A DNA stretch of 64,000 nucleotides from Pleodorina starrii (lineage: Eukaryota; Chlorophyta; Chlorophyceae; Chlamydomonadales; Volvocaceae), in contig BRXU01000017.1 of assembly GCA_030267565.1 (NCBI GenBank), forward strand, positions 1,272,501 through 1,336,500, given 5' to 3'. Below are positions 11,204-22,500 of the stretch, in pieces. A program made the translations under genes and the position numbers. How positions within the stretch are numbered: the stretch's first letter is position 1; each line of letters begins with the position of its first letter. The notes under the pieces are model-generated. The model was given only the letters and a program-made list of their open reading frames with translations. It had not been told where the DNA came from and ran no database searches.

Positions 11204-11689
11204 CTGGAGGTGCACTGGCTGACTGTTCCCACTGTCGCGTCATTTTGTTGGGAGGCTCAACCGTCAACCGCTGGGCCGTTGTGAACCTTGCTGCGGCGTG
11301 CTTTGGAGCGGCCGCCGTACCGTAGCGAGCCGAGAGAGGACAAGAGATGACCGGGCGATGACCGGGAGCGGTATCGGCCCCAATATGTAAAGCACCGGCT
11401 TCTACGCCTCAGCGCCATCCTGAAGCTTCAAACACATAAGATACACCCCGTCCAGACGAGCGGCGATTTGCGGGCACGAACGGTGGGTCTCGATTAACGG
11501 TATTCGCGGTCCCGGAACAAGTGCGCAGTTCGCGCCCACGGAGATACGGTATCATCCCGTCCCTGCCCCCTCCGCTGACCTACCCTTTCCCACGCAAAGC
11601 CTCGCCCTCGCCGATTGCTGCTCGCTTGTCCTCCCAACGCAGGGCTCCTTCTCCTCGTCTTCCCACACTTCTCTGAAGACACCGTCAAC
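11204..11689 (+). promoter_or_regulatory. Duplicated 5' flank, copy B
   Basis: This is the paralogous copy of 9042-9477, with the same order of conserved blocks. About 50 extra bases lie between the CGGGAACAAGTGCGCA block and the final leader, near 11525-11610. The heat-shock-like site is at 11422-11429, followed by the same ATAAGATA box. Retention of both across the duplication supports a regulatory role. Confidence 0.7.
11422..11429 (+). promoter_or_regulatory. Heat-shock-element-like site, copy B
   Basis: GAAGCTTC with the same flanks as the site at 9260-9267, 268 bases before the start codon. Confidence 0.4.
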
Positions 11690-12058
11690 ATGACTAAGGG
11701 CGGCGGCGGCGGTGGTAAGGGCGGGTCCGGCGGCGGCGGCACCGGCGGCAAGGGCGGATCCGGCGGCAGCAGTGGCGGTGGTAAGGGCGGGTCCGGCGGC
11801 AGCAGCGGCGGTGGTAAGGGCGGGTCCGGCGGCGGCGGCTCTCCGCGCGCCGGCGGCGGCGGTGGCGGCGGCTCGCCACGCGCTGGCGGCGGCGGCGGGG
11901 GTGGCGGCCAGCACGCCATGTCCCAGGACGACTCCTCCCGTATCCAGTCCAGTCAGGCCCGCGGAGGCCACGATGTGGGAAAGGAAAGCTTCGCGGCGCG
12001 CGCCCAGGCCGCCGGAGACCGTCACGCTGCCGCCGAGCAGCGCTCCTCCGACAAGTAG
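11690..12058 (+). CDS. Gly-rich protein with SMP motif (122 aa)
   Basis: A single-exon gene. An upstream in-frame non-ATG extension exists, but ATG at 11690 aligns exactly with the start of the paralogue at 9478 and follows the same leader. Residues 3-80 are a Gly tract with KGGSGG and SGG units arising from trinucleotide and 12-bp repeats. Residues 81-122 carry a clear SMP-type motif: MSQDDSSRIQSSQARGG, then HDVGKESFAARAQAAGDR. Family members are small hydrophilic LEA proteins that accumulate under water stress. It is predicted to be soluble and largely disordered. TGTAA at 12605-12609 is a likely poly(A) signal. The SMP assignment is firm; the role of the Gly tract is unknown. Confidence 0.82.
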   Translation: MTKGGGGGGKGGSGGGGTGGKGGSGGSSGGGKGGSGGSSGGGKGGSGGGGSPRAGGGGGGGSPRAGGGGGGGGQHAMSQDDSSRIQSSQARGGHDVGKESFAARAQAAGDRHAAAEQRSSDK

Positions 12059-12843
12059 GGCGATAGGGGGCGGGAGGACGCTGATGCTCCGCCTGCGCGG
12101 GGAAGGGGGGCGAAGCCGCTGAGGCCGACTCCTTCTGCTGGGTAGCACCGAAGCAGCTGTGTGTTGTCTGCCGCCGCACGGCGCGATGGCTCGTCCGCGG
12201 GTCAGGCCCTGTCCTGAATGAACCTTCCTACGTGGACCCCCAGGATGGGCCCATGCGTGGCTGAGAGGCTTTGACGGGCATCAGCTGCCGATCCGTTGAT
12301 GCTGGACTGACACGCTGATACATACGGAGCGTGCTTGGTTTTGGGTGCAACAAATGTGGGCGCAGGGACGTGTTCTAGACAGGGGGGGCGTTTGGTGCGA
12401 CGGCGGTTAGGCGGGCGTGCTTCGGTTGCTGCCTCGCTGGAGCACGCTGGTTGGTACGCGTTGGCCGTTGGGACTGAACTTGAACAGTTGGCAGTTGCCC
12501 GTGGGCCCGAACGCGTTGTTTCACAGCAGGACGAAGCAACCGGTGCGCATGTGCGCCATACAGCACAATCAGGCCGGGGTAGAACCTATGCAGTGTGGGC
12601 TCTGTGTAAAGATGATCACTCGCCGAGGTTGGGTTATGTGCCCATCCTTCCACCAACGGTAACCATCCATTTGCCACTGCCGGAGATGCGGGTGGGAGCG
12701 CGCTGAGTCCGGCCCAGTGCAGTCAAGTCCGGTCCGGGGCGAACATGGAAGGAATCAGCACGCCGCAGACGCGTGAAGCAAATGTGGCTCGCTCAGCAGG
12801 CAGGCACACCGACTCCTCCGCGTCCCTAGCAGGGAGGGACAGC
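12059..12843. other. 3' flank of the SMP-like gene
   Basis: Holds the probable 3' UTR and the TGTAA signal. A small open frame starts at 12745 and runs into the 27-bp array, where the repeat keeps it open. No gene is supported. Confidence 0.4.
12605..12609 (+). terminator. TGTAA poly(A) signal, gene at 11690
   Basis: Plus-strand TGTAA 547 bases past the stop at 12058. Positional call. Confidence 0.4.
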
Positions 12844-13140
12844 AGAGACCGCCCCAGCCTCCCCTCTGTGAGAGACCGCCCCAGCCTCCCCTCTGTGAGA
12901 GACCGCCCCAGCCTCCCCTCTGTGAGAGACCGCCCCAGCCTCCCCTCTGTGAGAGACCGCCCCAGCCTCCCCTCTGTGAGAGACCGCCCCAGCCTCCCCT
13001 CTGTGAGAGACCGCCCCAGCCTCCCCTCTGTGAGAGACCGCCCCAGCCTCCCCTCTGTGAGAGACCGCCCCAGCCTCCCCTCTGTGAGAGACCGCCCCAG
13101 CCTCCCCTCTGTGAGAGACCGCCCCAGCCTCCCCTCTGTG
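12844..13140. repeat. 27-bp tandem array, 11 perfect copies
   Basis: Eleven head-to-tail copies of a 27-bp unit beginning AGAGACCGCCCCAGC, with a partial twelfth unit at 13141. I saw no divergence between copies, which implies recent expansion or homogenisation. Because 27 is divisible by three, all frames repeat a 9-residue peptide. That explains the long open frames on both strands, which I do not regard as genes. Confidence 0.93.
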
Positions 13141-13390
13141 AGAGAGGGGCTCAGCCGGGAGTGGCCGAGAGACTGCCGCACTCCTACGAGGACAAAGGAT
13201 GTCCTAGGCAGTCCTGGGGACACACAACCAGTGCTCCAGCACATGCCTGCCTCCAAGAGGTCCAAGCAGTCGCCCGCCTGTGGAGCAGCTCGTGTGTGTG
13301 TATGCGCGGGTGTGTGTATGGGGGGGCATGTCTGTGCTTCTTCTTTTCTCGGGCAAACTCCATCCGGGCCTCCGCGAGCAGTCCGCAAAA

Positions 13391-13590
13391 CCGCGATTCA
13401 ACCGCGTGCCCCACCCCCCCAGAACACATTTGTTACAAACGGAGCAGATACGAGTGTGCGCCAAGCAGACGCCGCCAACGCTACGGGGCCGGGGCGAGAC
13501 ACACTGGAGAGTCCAGACAGATGCGGTCTGTCGATTGTTGGGATAAGGAAGGACGTCAACGTACCGGTGCTCAAAAAGCTGTGGGCGTGT
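13391..13590. repeat. Left 200-bp direct repeat flanking the satellite
   Basis: This segment is about 90% identical to 14913-15113 and in the same orientation, with the 19-bp array between them. It includes TTACA at 13433-13437, which reads TGTAA on the minus strand. Confidence 0.9.
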
Positions 13591-13596
13591 CCCCAA

Positions 13597-14906
13597 GGCT
13601 GGGCCCATGGACCGAGGCTGGGCCCATGGGTCGAGGCTGGGCCCATGGGCCGAGGCTGGGCCGATGGGTCGGGACTGGGCCCATGGGTCGAGGCTGGGCC
13701 CATGGGTCGAGGCTGGGCCTATGGGCCGAGGCTGGGCCGATGGGTCGGGACTGGGCCCATGGGCCGAGGCTGGGCCCATGGGTCGAGGCTGGGCCCATGG
13801 GTTGAGGCTGGGCCCATGGACCGAGGCTGGGCCCATGGGTTGAGGCTGGGCCCATGGGCCGAGGCTGGGCCCATGGGCCGAGGCTGGGCCCATGGGTCGA
13901 GGCTGGGCCCATGGGTCGAGGCTGGGCCCATGGGCCGAGGCTGGGCCGATGGGTCGGGACTGGGCCCATGGGCCGAGGCTGGGCCCATGGGTCGAGGCTG
14001 GGCCCATGGGTTGAGGCTGGGCCCATGGGCCGAGGCTGGGCCCATGGGTCGAGGCTGGGCCCATGGGCCGAGGCTGGGCCCATGGGTCGAGGCTGGGCCC
14101 ATGGGCCGAGGCTGGGCCCATGGGTCGAGGCTGGGCCCATGGGTCGAGGCTGGGCCCATGGGCCGAGGCTGGGCCCATGGGTCGAGGCTGGGCCCATGGG
14201 TCGAAGCTGGGCCCATGGGTTGAGGCTGGGCCCATGGGCCGAGGCTGGGCCCATGGGTCGAGGCTGGGCCCATGGGTCGAGGCTGGGCCCATGGGTCGAG
14301 GCTGGGCCCATGGACCGAGGCTGGGCCCATGGGTCGAGGCTGGGCCCATGGGTCGAAGCTGGGCCCATGGGTTGAGGCTGGGCCCATGGGCCGAGGCTGG
14401 GCCCATGGGTCGAGGCTGGGCCCATGGGTCGAAGCTGGGCCCATGGGTTGAGGCTGGGCCCATGGGCCGAGGCTGGGCCCATGGGTCGAGGCTGGGCCCA
14501 TGGGTCGAGGCTGGGCCCATGGGTCGAAGCTGGGCCCATGGGTTGAGGCTGGGCCCATGGGTCGAGGCTGGGCCCATGGGCCAAGGCTGGGCCCATGGGT
14601 CGGGGCTGTGCCCATGTGTCGGGGCTGTGCCCATGGGTAGGGCTGTGCCCATGGGTCGGGGCTGGGCTCATGAGCCGAGGCTGGGCCCATGGGTCGAGGC
14701 TGGGCCCATGGGTCGAGGCTGGGCCTGTGGGCCGAGGCTGGGCCTGTGGGTCGAGGCTGGGCCCATGGGCCGAGGCTGGGCCCATGGGTCGAGGCTGGGC
14801 CCATGGGCCGAGGCTGGGCCCATGGGCCGAGGCTGGGCCCATCGGTCGAGGCTGGGCCCATCGGTCGAGGCTGGGCCCATGGACCGAGGCTGGGCCCATG
14901 GGTCGT
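13597..14906. repeat. 19-bp minisatellite, about 69 copies
   Basis: A head-to-tail array of a 19-bp unit of the form GGCTGGGCCCATGGGTCGA. The variable positions are mostly GTC/GCC/GTT/GAC after the ATGG. One unit near 14640 is 18 bp. The unit contains overlapping palindromes (TGGGCCCA and CCCATGGG). Nineteen is not a multiple of three and the unit has no stop trinucleotide in any register, so all six frames stay open and cycle through the same 19-residue peptide. The very long frames here are artefacts. Confidence 0.95.
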
Positions 14907-14912
14907 GGCGGG

Positions 14913-15113
14913 GCCGCAATTCAACCGCAAGCCCCTCCCCCCCAGAACCCTTATGTTACAAACGGAGCAGATACGAGTGTGCGCCAAGCAGACGCCGCCA
15001 ACGCTACGGGGCCGGGGCGAGACACACTCGAGAGTCCAGACAGATGCGGTCTGCCGATTGTTGGGAGAAGGAAGGATGTCAACGTACCGGTGCTCAAAAA
15101 GCTGTGGGCATGT
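14913..15113. repeat. Right 200-bp direct repeat flanking the satellite
   Basis: Partner of 13391-13590. It contains TTACA at 14956-14960, the first TGTAA I noted downstream of the large minus-strand gene ending at 16542. Confidence 0.9.
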
Positions 15114-16541
15114 GGCCGCCGGCCGAAGCCCAATCCGCCCCAAAATTCTGTGTCCCGCGGACCGACCGCTGTCACACAAACCCCGGCCCGTCCCTCATGT
15201 GCCCCGACTGACCGACCGACGGACTGACAGACTGGGGTGAAAACTCCAAAGTTCCGCACGCGTCCACGTCCACGTCCACGTGCGCGCACGCGCCCCTCCC
15301 GCACGCCGCCGCCTAATCGCTGCGCGCTCCCGTCGCCCGCTCGCTTCGTCGTTCCGGTCCTTGGTATCCACACGTCTTCTTCCCTGCCACCGCTGCGGAG
15401 CGACAGAGGACATGCCCGATGCTGATCGCGAGCCCAGCCCCTGCAGGTCACACCCCCGCCGCCACCCAAACTCCGCCTCCCAGTCGCCCGCCCTCCCTGC
15501 TGATTGTCTTCTCATAAAAGTGCCAAACCTTACGACGCGGCCGCTGTTGCATCCCGCCGCCTTCACGTGACCGCCCACCGCGAGGCCGACCCCGTCCCCT
15601 CGCCAACCCCCGGCCGAGGGCCCCGTCTCCATTATCCCCCGACCAAGGACCAACACACACAGCCTGGCGGGCGGTCCCAGGCCCTGGCCGCAGCAACACC
15701 GTTCAGTTACGCACGCGCTCACGCGCACACACAGCCCGTTTCGACATCCGGTGGCAACCGCTCTGAAGCGCAGCAGAACCGCTCTGGCACGTGCAGGACT
15801 CCTTGTCGGGCTTGTGCGGCTGTTGGCGCCTCCACATCTCCCGCGTCCTTCCGTTCCGTCTCCCCCCTTTGGGAAAGACTGCTGTCTGGCCGCCTGCCTG
15901 TCAACCCTGGCAGGTGGCAGCCCATGGGCAGATCTCCCGGTGGGGCCTCGCCCTGTTTGGACGGACCTCCTCCCCCGAGGAACCCCGGAGCACACAGTAC
16001 CACAGGACACGACACGACACGCCACAACAACATACAGCGCAACCAGCCGCATCCCGCGCTATTGCCGGCCTCGCGACCCTCCTTATTCCCCAACCTAAGC
16101 CAATACCGCTGCTGCTGCTGCTGCTGCTGCTCGGCAGCTCCGCAGCTGATCCGCGCGTTGACAGCCCCTCCCTGCAGCCGCCACGACGTTCGCCACCACG
16201 ACCCCACCACCGCCACCACGACCCCACCACCGCCACCGTTGCCATCCTGCGCCTCCGCAGCTTCCGTGCCTTCCGCTCCGGTGCCTCCACAAACCTGCTC
16301 CTCAAACCGCACCTCCCATGCCCCGATTCGCCCCCGCCCCCGCACCGCCCCCGCGCCGCCTCTGGACCCGCCCCAATCCATTAGAGCTCCAGCAATGATC
16401 CGACAGCGCAACAGTGCAGTCCCTCCGGGGGCAACATACACACACAACAACAACAGGCTCGACACACCCCACAACACACACAACAACACACTCGACACCT
16501 CCCCCAGCCCAGGGCCTCCGCGGTTTCATCTGCATCGCCGC
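15114..16541. other. Probable 3' UTR and flank of the giant ankyrin/PAM2 gene
   Basis: C-rich, low-complexity sequence. It holds a (GCT)8 run at 16108-16131 and short CCACCACGACCCC repeats near 16190-16235. Open frames on both strands come from composition. If the TGTAA at 14960-14956 is used, this would be a 1.6-kb 3' UTR. Confidence 0.4.
16108..16131. repeat. (GCT)8 microsatellite
   Basis: Eight perfect GCT units, reading AGC/CAG on the minus strand, just downstream of the stop of the giant minus-strand gene. Confidence 0.9.
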
Positions 16542-19500
16542 CTACCAGCCCTCCACCAACATGTAGCAGCCGCCGCCGCTCTGCACCGCCGATATGAGGG
16601 CACCCAGCGGCTCGAACAGCTCCAGGGGAGGCGGACCCACCAGCCCCGCCAGCGTGCCGCAGACCTCCGTGTTTGGCGCCAGGCGGCCCTGCGGACGCGG
16701 CGAGGGAGGCGGCAGGCAGGCAGGCGGGGAGGAAGGTAGAGATCAAGTAAAACTGTAAAATGGCCGGCAGGCTGGGAGGGAGAGGGAAGCGCGGAGCGCA
16801 GAGTGCGGTGTATTACAGGAACCGGGGTCAGCCGAGCAGTGCAAAGCGTCATTGGAGGCAAGAGCGCGATTTTGGGCGGCAGACTGGTTCTGGATCTGGC
16901 TTGGCCCTGCGTTTTGATACACTGAGGTGTCTCGCCCCATCTCCCTTCAGACCGTTGTAGCGCCGCGTGGATGTTCTGTCAGTCCGTAGGGCCCCCATGA
17001 CCTCTGCGACTGCGACCCTACCTGCCCCCCCCCTGGCTGCCCCCGCCAGGCGCGACTGCACCAGTGGCCGCACCGCACCCACCTGCAGACACGCCGCAAT
17101 CATCGATTCCGAGTCCATAGGGCCCACCACCTGCACTCGCTGCGTCATCACCAACAGACCCTGACCCTGCTGCTGCGGCTGCTGAGAGCCCTTGCTGCCG
17201 CCGCCGCCGCCGCTGCTGCTGCCCCCTGCACTGCTAGCGCTGCTGCCGCCGCCGCCTTCGCTACCCTTGCGCTGCGCTTGCAGATGGTTCTTGTTGGACC
17301 AGCCGCCGCCGCCGCTGCCTCCAGAACCGCGCGGGCCGCCGGCGTGCGGGTTGTGGTGCTCGAAGCCCGGCGGCCGCGGCAGCCTGCCGCTGCTGCTGCC
17401 ACCGCCGCTGCTGCCGTTGCCCGCGGCCGACGGCGGCGCGTCGTCGCCGTTGCATGACTGCGGCTCGGGGGCCTGTCGTACTGCAGTCCACCAGAGCGCC
17501 GCCGCCGCCACCGCAGGCTGAGCAGCGAGGGGGGCGCTGTGTGTGCATGCGGCGGTGAAGAGCGACACCACGGCGTTGCGCCTGCGTTGGGTTGGGTTGA
17601 GATGCGTCGCGTTGAGTTGCATTGTGTTGCGTTGGGCGTACAAATGCATTGTTGCCGGGGCGAGGAGCGGGATACAAACAACACAGAAACCAGCCATTGG
17701 GGCACGGGGGGCCGTGCAGGCGCGCCAGCGCAGTCGCAGCGTGCAGCGGACGTAGCAGAAGGGGTTGGAGGGTCGGACGGACGGCTTCCAAGGACACCCA
17801 GAACAACACCCCAGCAAAACAGCCCCCAAATCACTTCGCGGCTTCGACTCCAAAACCCTTTACGACACAGCGCTGTACTCCGCGGAGCGCAGGGCGAGCA
17901 CTTTGACAAAGGCCCGCGGTTTCCCAATACCACAACCCCGAAGGCGCCCAATCCCTTCATGTTACGAACTGCATGCATGCACGCACGCACACACGCACCC
18001 ACCAGTCGGCGTTGTATGACAGGGGCATGCCCGGCGGAGGCGGTCCACTCCGCAGCGGCGGGAAAGGCCCGTCTCGGTGCGGGAGGTGGTGCGGGAGGTG
18101 CGGGTGGTGCTGCTGCAACAGCAGCAGCTGCTGATGTTGCTGCCGGTGCGGCTGCCGGAAGCCAGGCCCCTCCTTCTGGAGGAGGTGGTGGTGCTGTTGG
18201 TGTTGCTGCTGCTGCTGCGGGTGCTGCTGCAGTTGTGAGTGGTGCAGTTGTGGGTGCAGCGGCTGTGGGCTGGGGCCCCGGGAGCGCCCCTCCTGGGAAC
18301 TCGGCGCCTGAGGAGGCCCATTGGCAGCAACTGCAGCAGCGACTGCCACCGCCGCAGCCGCAGCCGACGAGGACGAGGAAGAAGAAGAAGCGGCTGCCGT
18401 GCTCCCGGCGGCGGTGGCGCCGCCGGTGGCTGCCGCTGCCGGCGGCTGCAGCAACTGCGGTCCCGCCGGCGCCGCCGCCGCGCCCGCCTCCCGAAACACC
18501 TGCCCGCGCTCTTGCTCACGCTCCCGCTCTCGCTCGCGCTGCAGACGCCGCTCCTCCTCCACGTCCTCCTCCGCGAAAATGCTGTGCAGCGCGCGCACGA
18601 TCCCAGAGCCGATGCCGCTGCTGCCGGCGCCGCCGGCGCCGCCGCCGCTGCTCATCCGCTCCCGGCCCTCCGCGCCAAAGCCCGAGCCGCCAGCGTCAGC
18701 AAAGTCAGCGTGCAGCCCCGCCGCCGTGCCGATCATGCCACCGCCGCCGCTGCTGCTGCTGCCAAAGCCGTACAGCGCCGCGCCGGCACTGAAGCAGCGG
18801 GCCGTGCCGCCGCCGCCGACGCCGCCGGCACAGGCGCCGCCGTCGGGCAGCGGCTGCGTCGCCGTCAGGTAGCCGGGCACCCCGAAGGCCGCGGCGATGG
18901 TTGCGTCCAGGGAGGTCTGCGTGGCGCGTAGCTGCTGCAGCGGGTCTAGGCCCCACAGCCGGGTGCAAGTAGGCCTTATGAGCTGCTCGCCGCAAAACAG
19001 CCCGTGCGGCAGCATGGAAAGCTGCGGCAGCGGCGCCGCCAGCGGGTTGTACGACGACGACTGGCGCTGCCGCTCCGGCGACGACAGGCCCGAGCTGCCG
19101 TCGCTGGCGGCGGCGGCGGCTTCGTCGGCTCTCTGCGGTCGCTGCTGCGGCGGCGGCGGCTGCTGCGGCGGTTGGCCGCAGTTCGCCGCCGCGGCGGCAG
19201 CCTGCGCCTGCGCCTGCGCCTCCGCCACCGCCGCGGCGGCGACGGCGACCGCCGACGCCGATACCGCGGCGCTGGCGGCGGCCGCCGCGACGGCGGCGGC
19301 GGCGCTGGACGTCGGCCGCGGCGAGTGGGCAATGTACGAGCAGTACGGCGAGACCATCGCGCGGTAGAGGTCCGGCAGGTCCGGCAGCCGACGGATCGGC
19401 GACGACAGCACCTGTATCGGTTGTACCGCCTGCCAGGACATTACCTGCGCTACCGGCGAGGCAGGCGGAAGCTGCCCCGGACCCGCGGCCGCCTGCAGCT

Positions 19501-22500
19501 GCTGAATGTGCGCCGGCAGCGGCGAGGCGCCGCCGCCGCTGGGTTGGTGTCCGTACATGCTGCCGTGTCCGTACAGCGCATGGCCGCTCCCGCCATCCAA
19601 GCCCGCGCCCGGCGGCGCCGGGGAGCTTTGCGGCTGCTGCTGCCCCGGCCCGCGGCCCAGCGGGCCGGGAACCGGCGAGGGAGACAACAGGCCGCCGCCG
19701 ATCGCCGCCGCCGCCGACGCCACCGACGCCGGAGCCGCGCCACCAGGCGCGGCAGCTGCCTTTCCCGCCGGCGTCTTGGAAGCCATCGCACCCAAACCGG
19801 CGCCGCCGGCGGTCTGGCCCGGGGCGGCGTTGGACGACGGCCGCACCGCAGCCGCAGCAGTAACAGCAGCAGCGGCGGCGGTGCCGGGGCCGCCCAGTCC
19901 GGGTCCGATCTGCACGCTAGGGACGCTCAGGTGCACTGCGGAGGCCAGGGAGGGCCGCCCGGCGCTGGTGGCCGAGCTGCCGTTGGTCAGGGCGGCCGCC
20001 CGGACGGGCACGAACTCGTGCGCCTGGTTGGGAGCGGGAGCGGGAGCGGGAGAGCGGAAGCCAGAAGAGGTTAGGAGGGCATGAAGGGAGCGGGGTCGGA
20101 AGCGGGGGCGTGGGGTCGAGAGGAGGTTAGGCAGGCAAGCACGGGAGAGAGCGGGAGAGGGATCGCGAACGCGCGGCTGCCGCCGGAAATAGGCCATTCA
20201 GCAACCAAACATGCCCAAACATGCCCAAACATGCCCAAATATGCACCACGCACACACAACAACCCGGACGGGGCCCACGCTGACGTCGCAGCTGTCTGAA
20301 GGTCCCGGAGGACCTCTCGAGGGGCACACGCACCTGCGGATTCAACTTCGAAGCCGACATCGGCGGCTGGGCCACGCCCACACCCGCTCCCACACTCGTG
20401 CTCGAAGCCGCTGCCCCAGCACCAACACCAGGAGCAGGGCCAGCGCTCGCCTTGGCTCCGGAACCAGTCGTGGCAGTGCTGGCGCCGCCGGCGCGGCCTG
20501 CGGCCTCGCCTGCCGACGCCGCGGTCGCTGCATTTGCAGCCGCGGCAGCCGCCTTCGCTGATGCCTTGCTGGTGCGACCTCGCACGGCGGCGGTGGAAGA
20601 AGCCCCGCCGCCGCCGCCGCCTGCTGCTGCTGCGGCGGCGGCAGCGGCAGCCGCGGGCGCGGGCTGGTCGCGCGGCGTTACGGCGGCCGATGCCGGGGCG
20701 GAGGCTGCAGCCGCGGCGGCCACGCCTGGCCCGGTCTGGGTTGCAGACTGGCCCCCAGCAGAGGAGGTGGAGGCGGCGCGGCCCAGCGGCGGCACGGCAG
20801 GCGCGACGGGAGCGGCGGCATGCTGGACCGGCAGGGGCGCCAGGACGGGGTGGTGTCCCGGGCCCGCTTCCCCCCGGACGGCTGCTGCGAAGGACTGCGC
20901 CGCGCCACCGCCGCCGCCAGCCGCCGGCGGCGGCGGCGCGGCGCCCACCGCGACGGCAGCTGCCGTTGACGCCGTTGCCGCCGCCGCGGGCTGCGGCGCT
21001 GCAGCGCCATGCCCCTGCTGCTGCGCGGAGGGCACCACGGGTGGGCCGGCGGCCGGCCGGCCGCCGGCCTGCGGCACGGCAGGAGCCGGCGCCGCCGGCG
21101 TCGTACTGTTGCCCACTGCCGGAAGCGGCAGCGACGGCACGGGCGGCAGCGCCGCCGTCGTCCACGCCCACGCCGTCGAGGAGCTCGCGGCCGCGGAGTG
21201 CGCTGCAGCGGTCGGCGACTGACCCGTGGGTCCGCGCTTGCCGTACAGCAGGCTCCGCGGGACCTCTATGTACCCGCACGCGTCGGCCGCGGTTCCGGAG
21301 CCGGTGCTGCTGCTCACTCGCTTCACCCCGGGCGCTCGCGGGCCGGAGGCCACCGCTGGTGGGGAGTTGCCGCCGCCAGCCGCGACCGCGACCGCAGCCC
21401 CGGCCCCTGCATTGACAGCAGCCGCCATCGGCGGCGACGCGGCGGCCCCCGCGGTAGCATCGCCCGCACCGGGGCCGTCGACTGCCCTTGGCGGAGTGGA
21501 GTGACGGCTGCCATTGCTGCTGCCGGCACCGCCGCCGCCGCCGCCGCCCTGCTGGCGAGCCGGCGGCCGGCCGGCGCCCGGCGCAGCCGCCGCCACCACC
21601 GCGGCAACAACAGCGCACGGCGCCGGCGCTGTGGACGCCGCCGGCGTCGGCAGCGGCTGCGCTGCAACGGTCTCGGCAGCTGCCGCCAATCCTGACCCGT
21701 GGCTCTGTCCGCGGCGGTTCCGGTGCCCCGTCACCACCTTCCACTCGCCGTCAGCCTTGCCGTACACATCCGCCGACAGCGCAGCGTTCAGCTGCAGCTC
21801 CGCCGCTGCGGCATCCCCCTCGTCGGCGCCTGCCACATCGCTGCACTGCTTCGGCCCGCCGCCAGTTGCACCGGCGCCGCCGGCGGCTGCTGCGGCTGCT
21901 GCGGCGGCGACTGGACTTGCGGCCAGGACCACGGTAGCCCATGCTGTGGCTGGGTGCGACGCTGCCGCGGCTTTGGGATCACGGGGCAAGGTGCGAACCG
22001 GCTGGGGCTCTGTGGGGGGTGCAGCCGCGGCGTGTGGGTGCTTGCACGCAGCTCCGAACTCAGGCGCTGCACGACTAGTCGCACTGACAGGAGCAGCAGC
22101 CACGGGGGGCGGAGCATGGGCGCCTGACACCGACATCGGCGGCGGCGGCGGCGGCGGCGCCTTCTGCGTCGGTGCCGCCAGGGGCTCCACTGCTTGAGGC
22201 TTTGGCTGCGGCGGCGGCGCCGCCGGCACCGCCGCCGCCTCCACCCGCTGCTCCGCGATTCGAGGCGACAGCGGCGCCGCCACGGCGGCGGCTGCAGTCA
22301 GTGGCCCTGGCGGCCTTGCTGCCGCTGTTCCGTTACTGGCGCCCGCCGCGACGGCGGGGGGCACCGCCGCCGCCGCCGTCGCTCCAGTCGCCGCCGCGGC
22401 GGCCGCCGCCTTCCGTGCCTCGCGACGGGCCGCCCGCCGCCGTACAGTGCGGTTGCTCTTGCTTCCGGCCGCGTCGTCGCCCCCGTCGTTGGTGCCGCCG

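Noticed and set aside
10348..11232. Minus-strand frame of 294 residues between the SMP-like genes
   Set aside because: It overlaps the duplicated promoter, has poor codon bias and resembles no family. Probably open by chance.
12844..13140. Regular repeats resembling a CRISPR array
   Set aside because: Units are contiguous with no unique spacers, and the genome is eukaryotic.
12745..15227. Several plus- and minus-strand open frames of 200-490 residues
   Set aside because: They are kept open by the 27-bp and 19-bp arrays in every frame, and have no non-repeat coding body.
16526..16861. Other minus-strand frames over the last exon of the giant gene
   Set aside because: Only the frame giving GRLAPNTEVC to YMLVEGW joins the previous exon in phase. 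The alternatives lack a matching acceptor.
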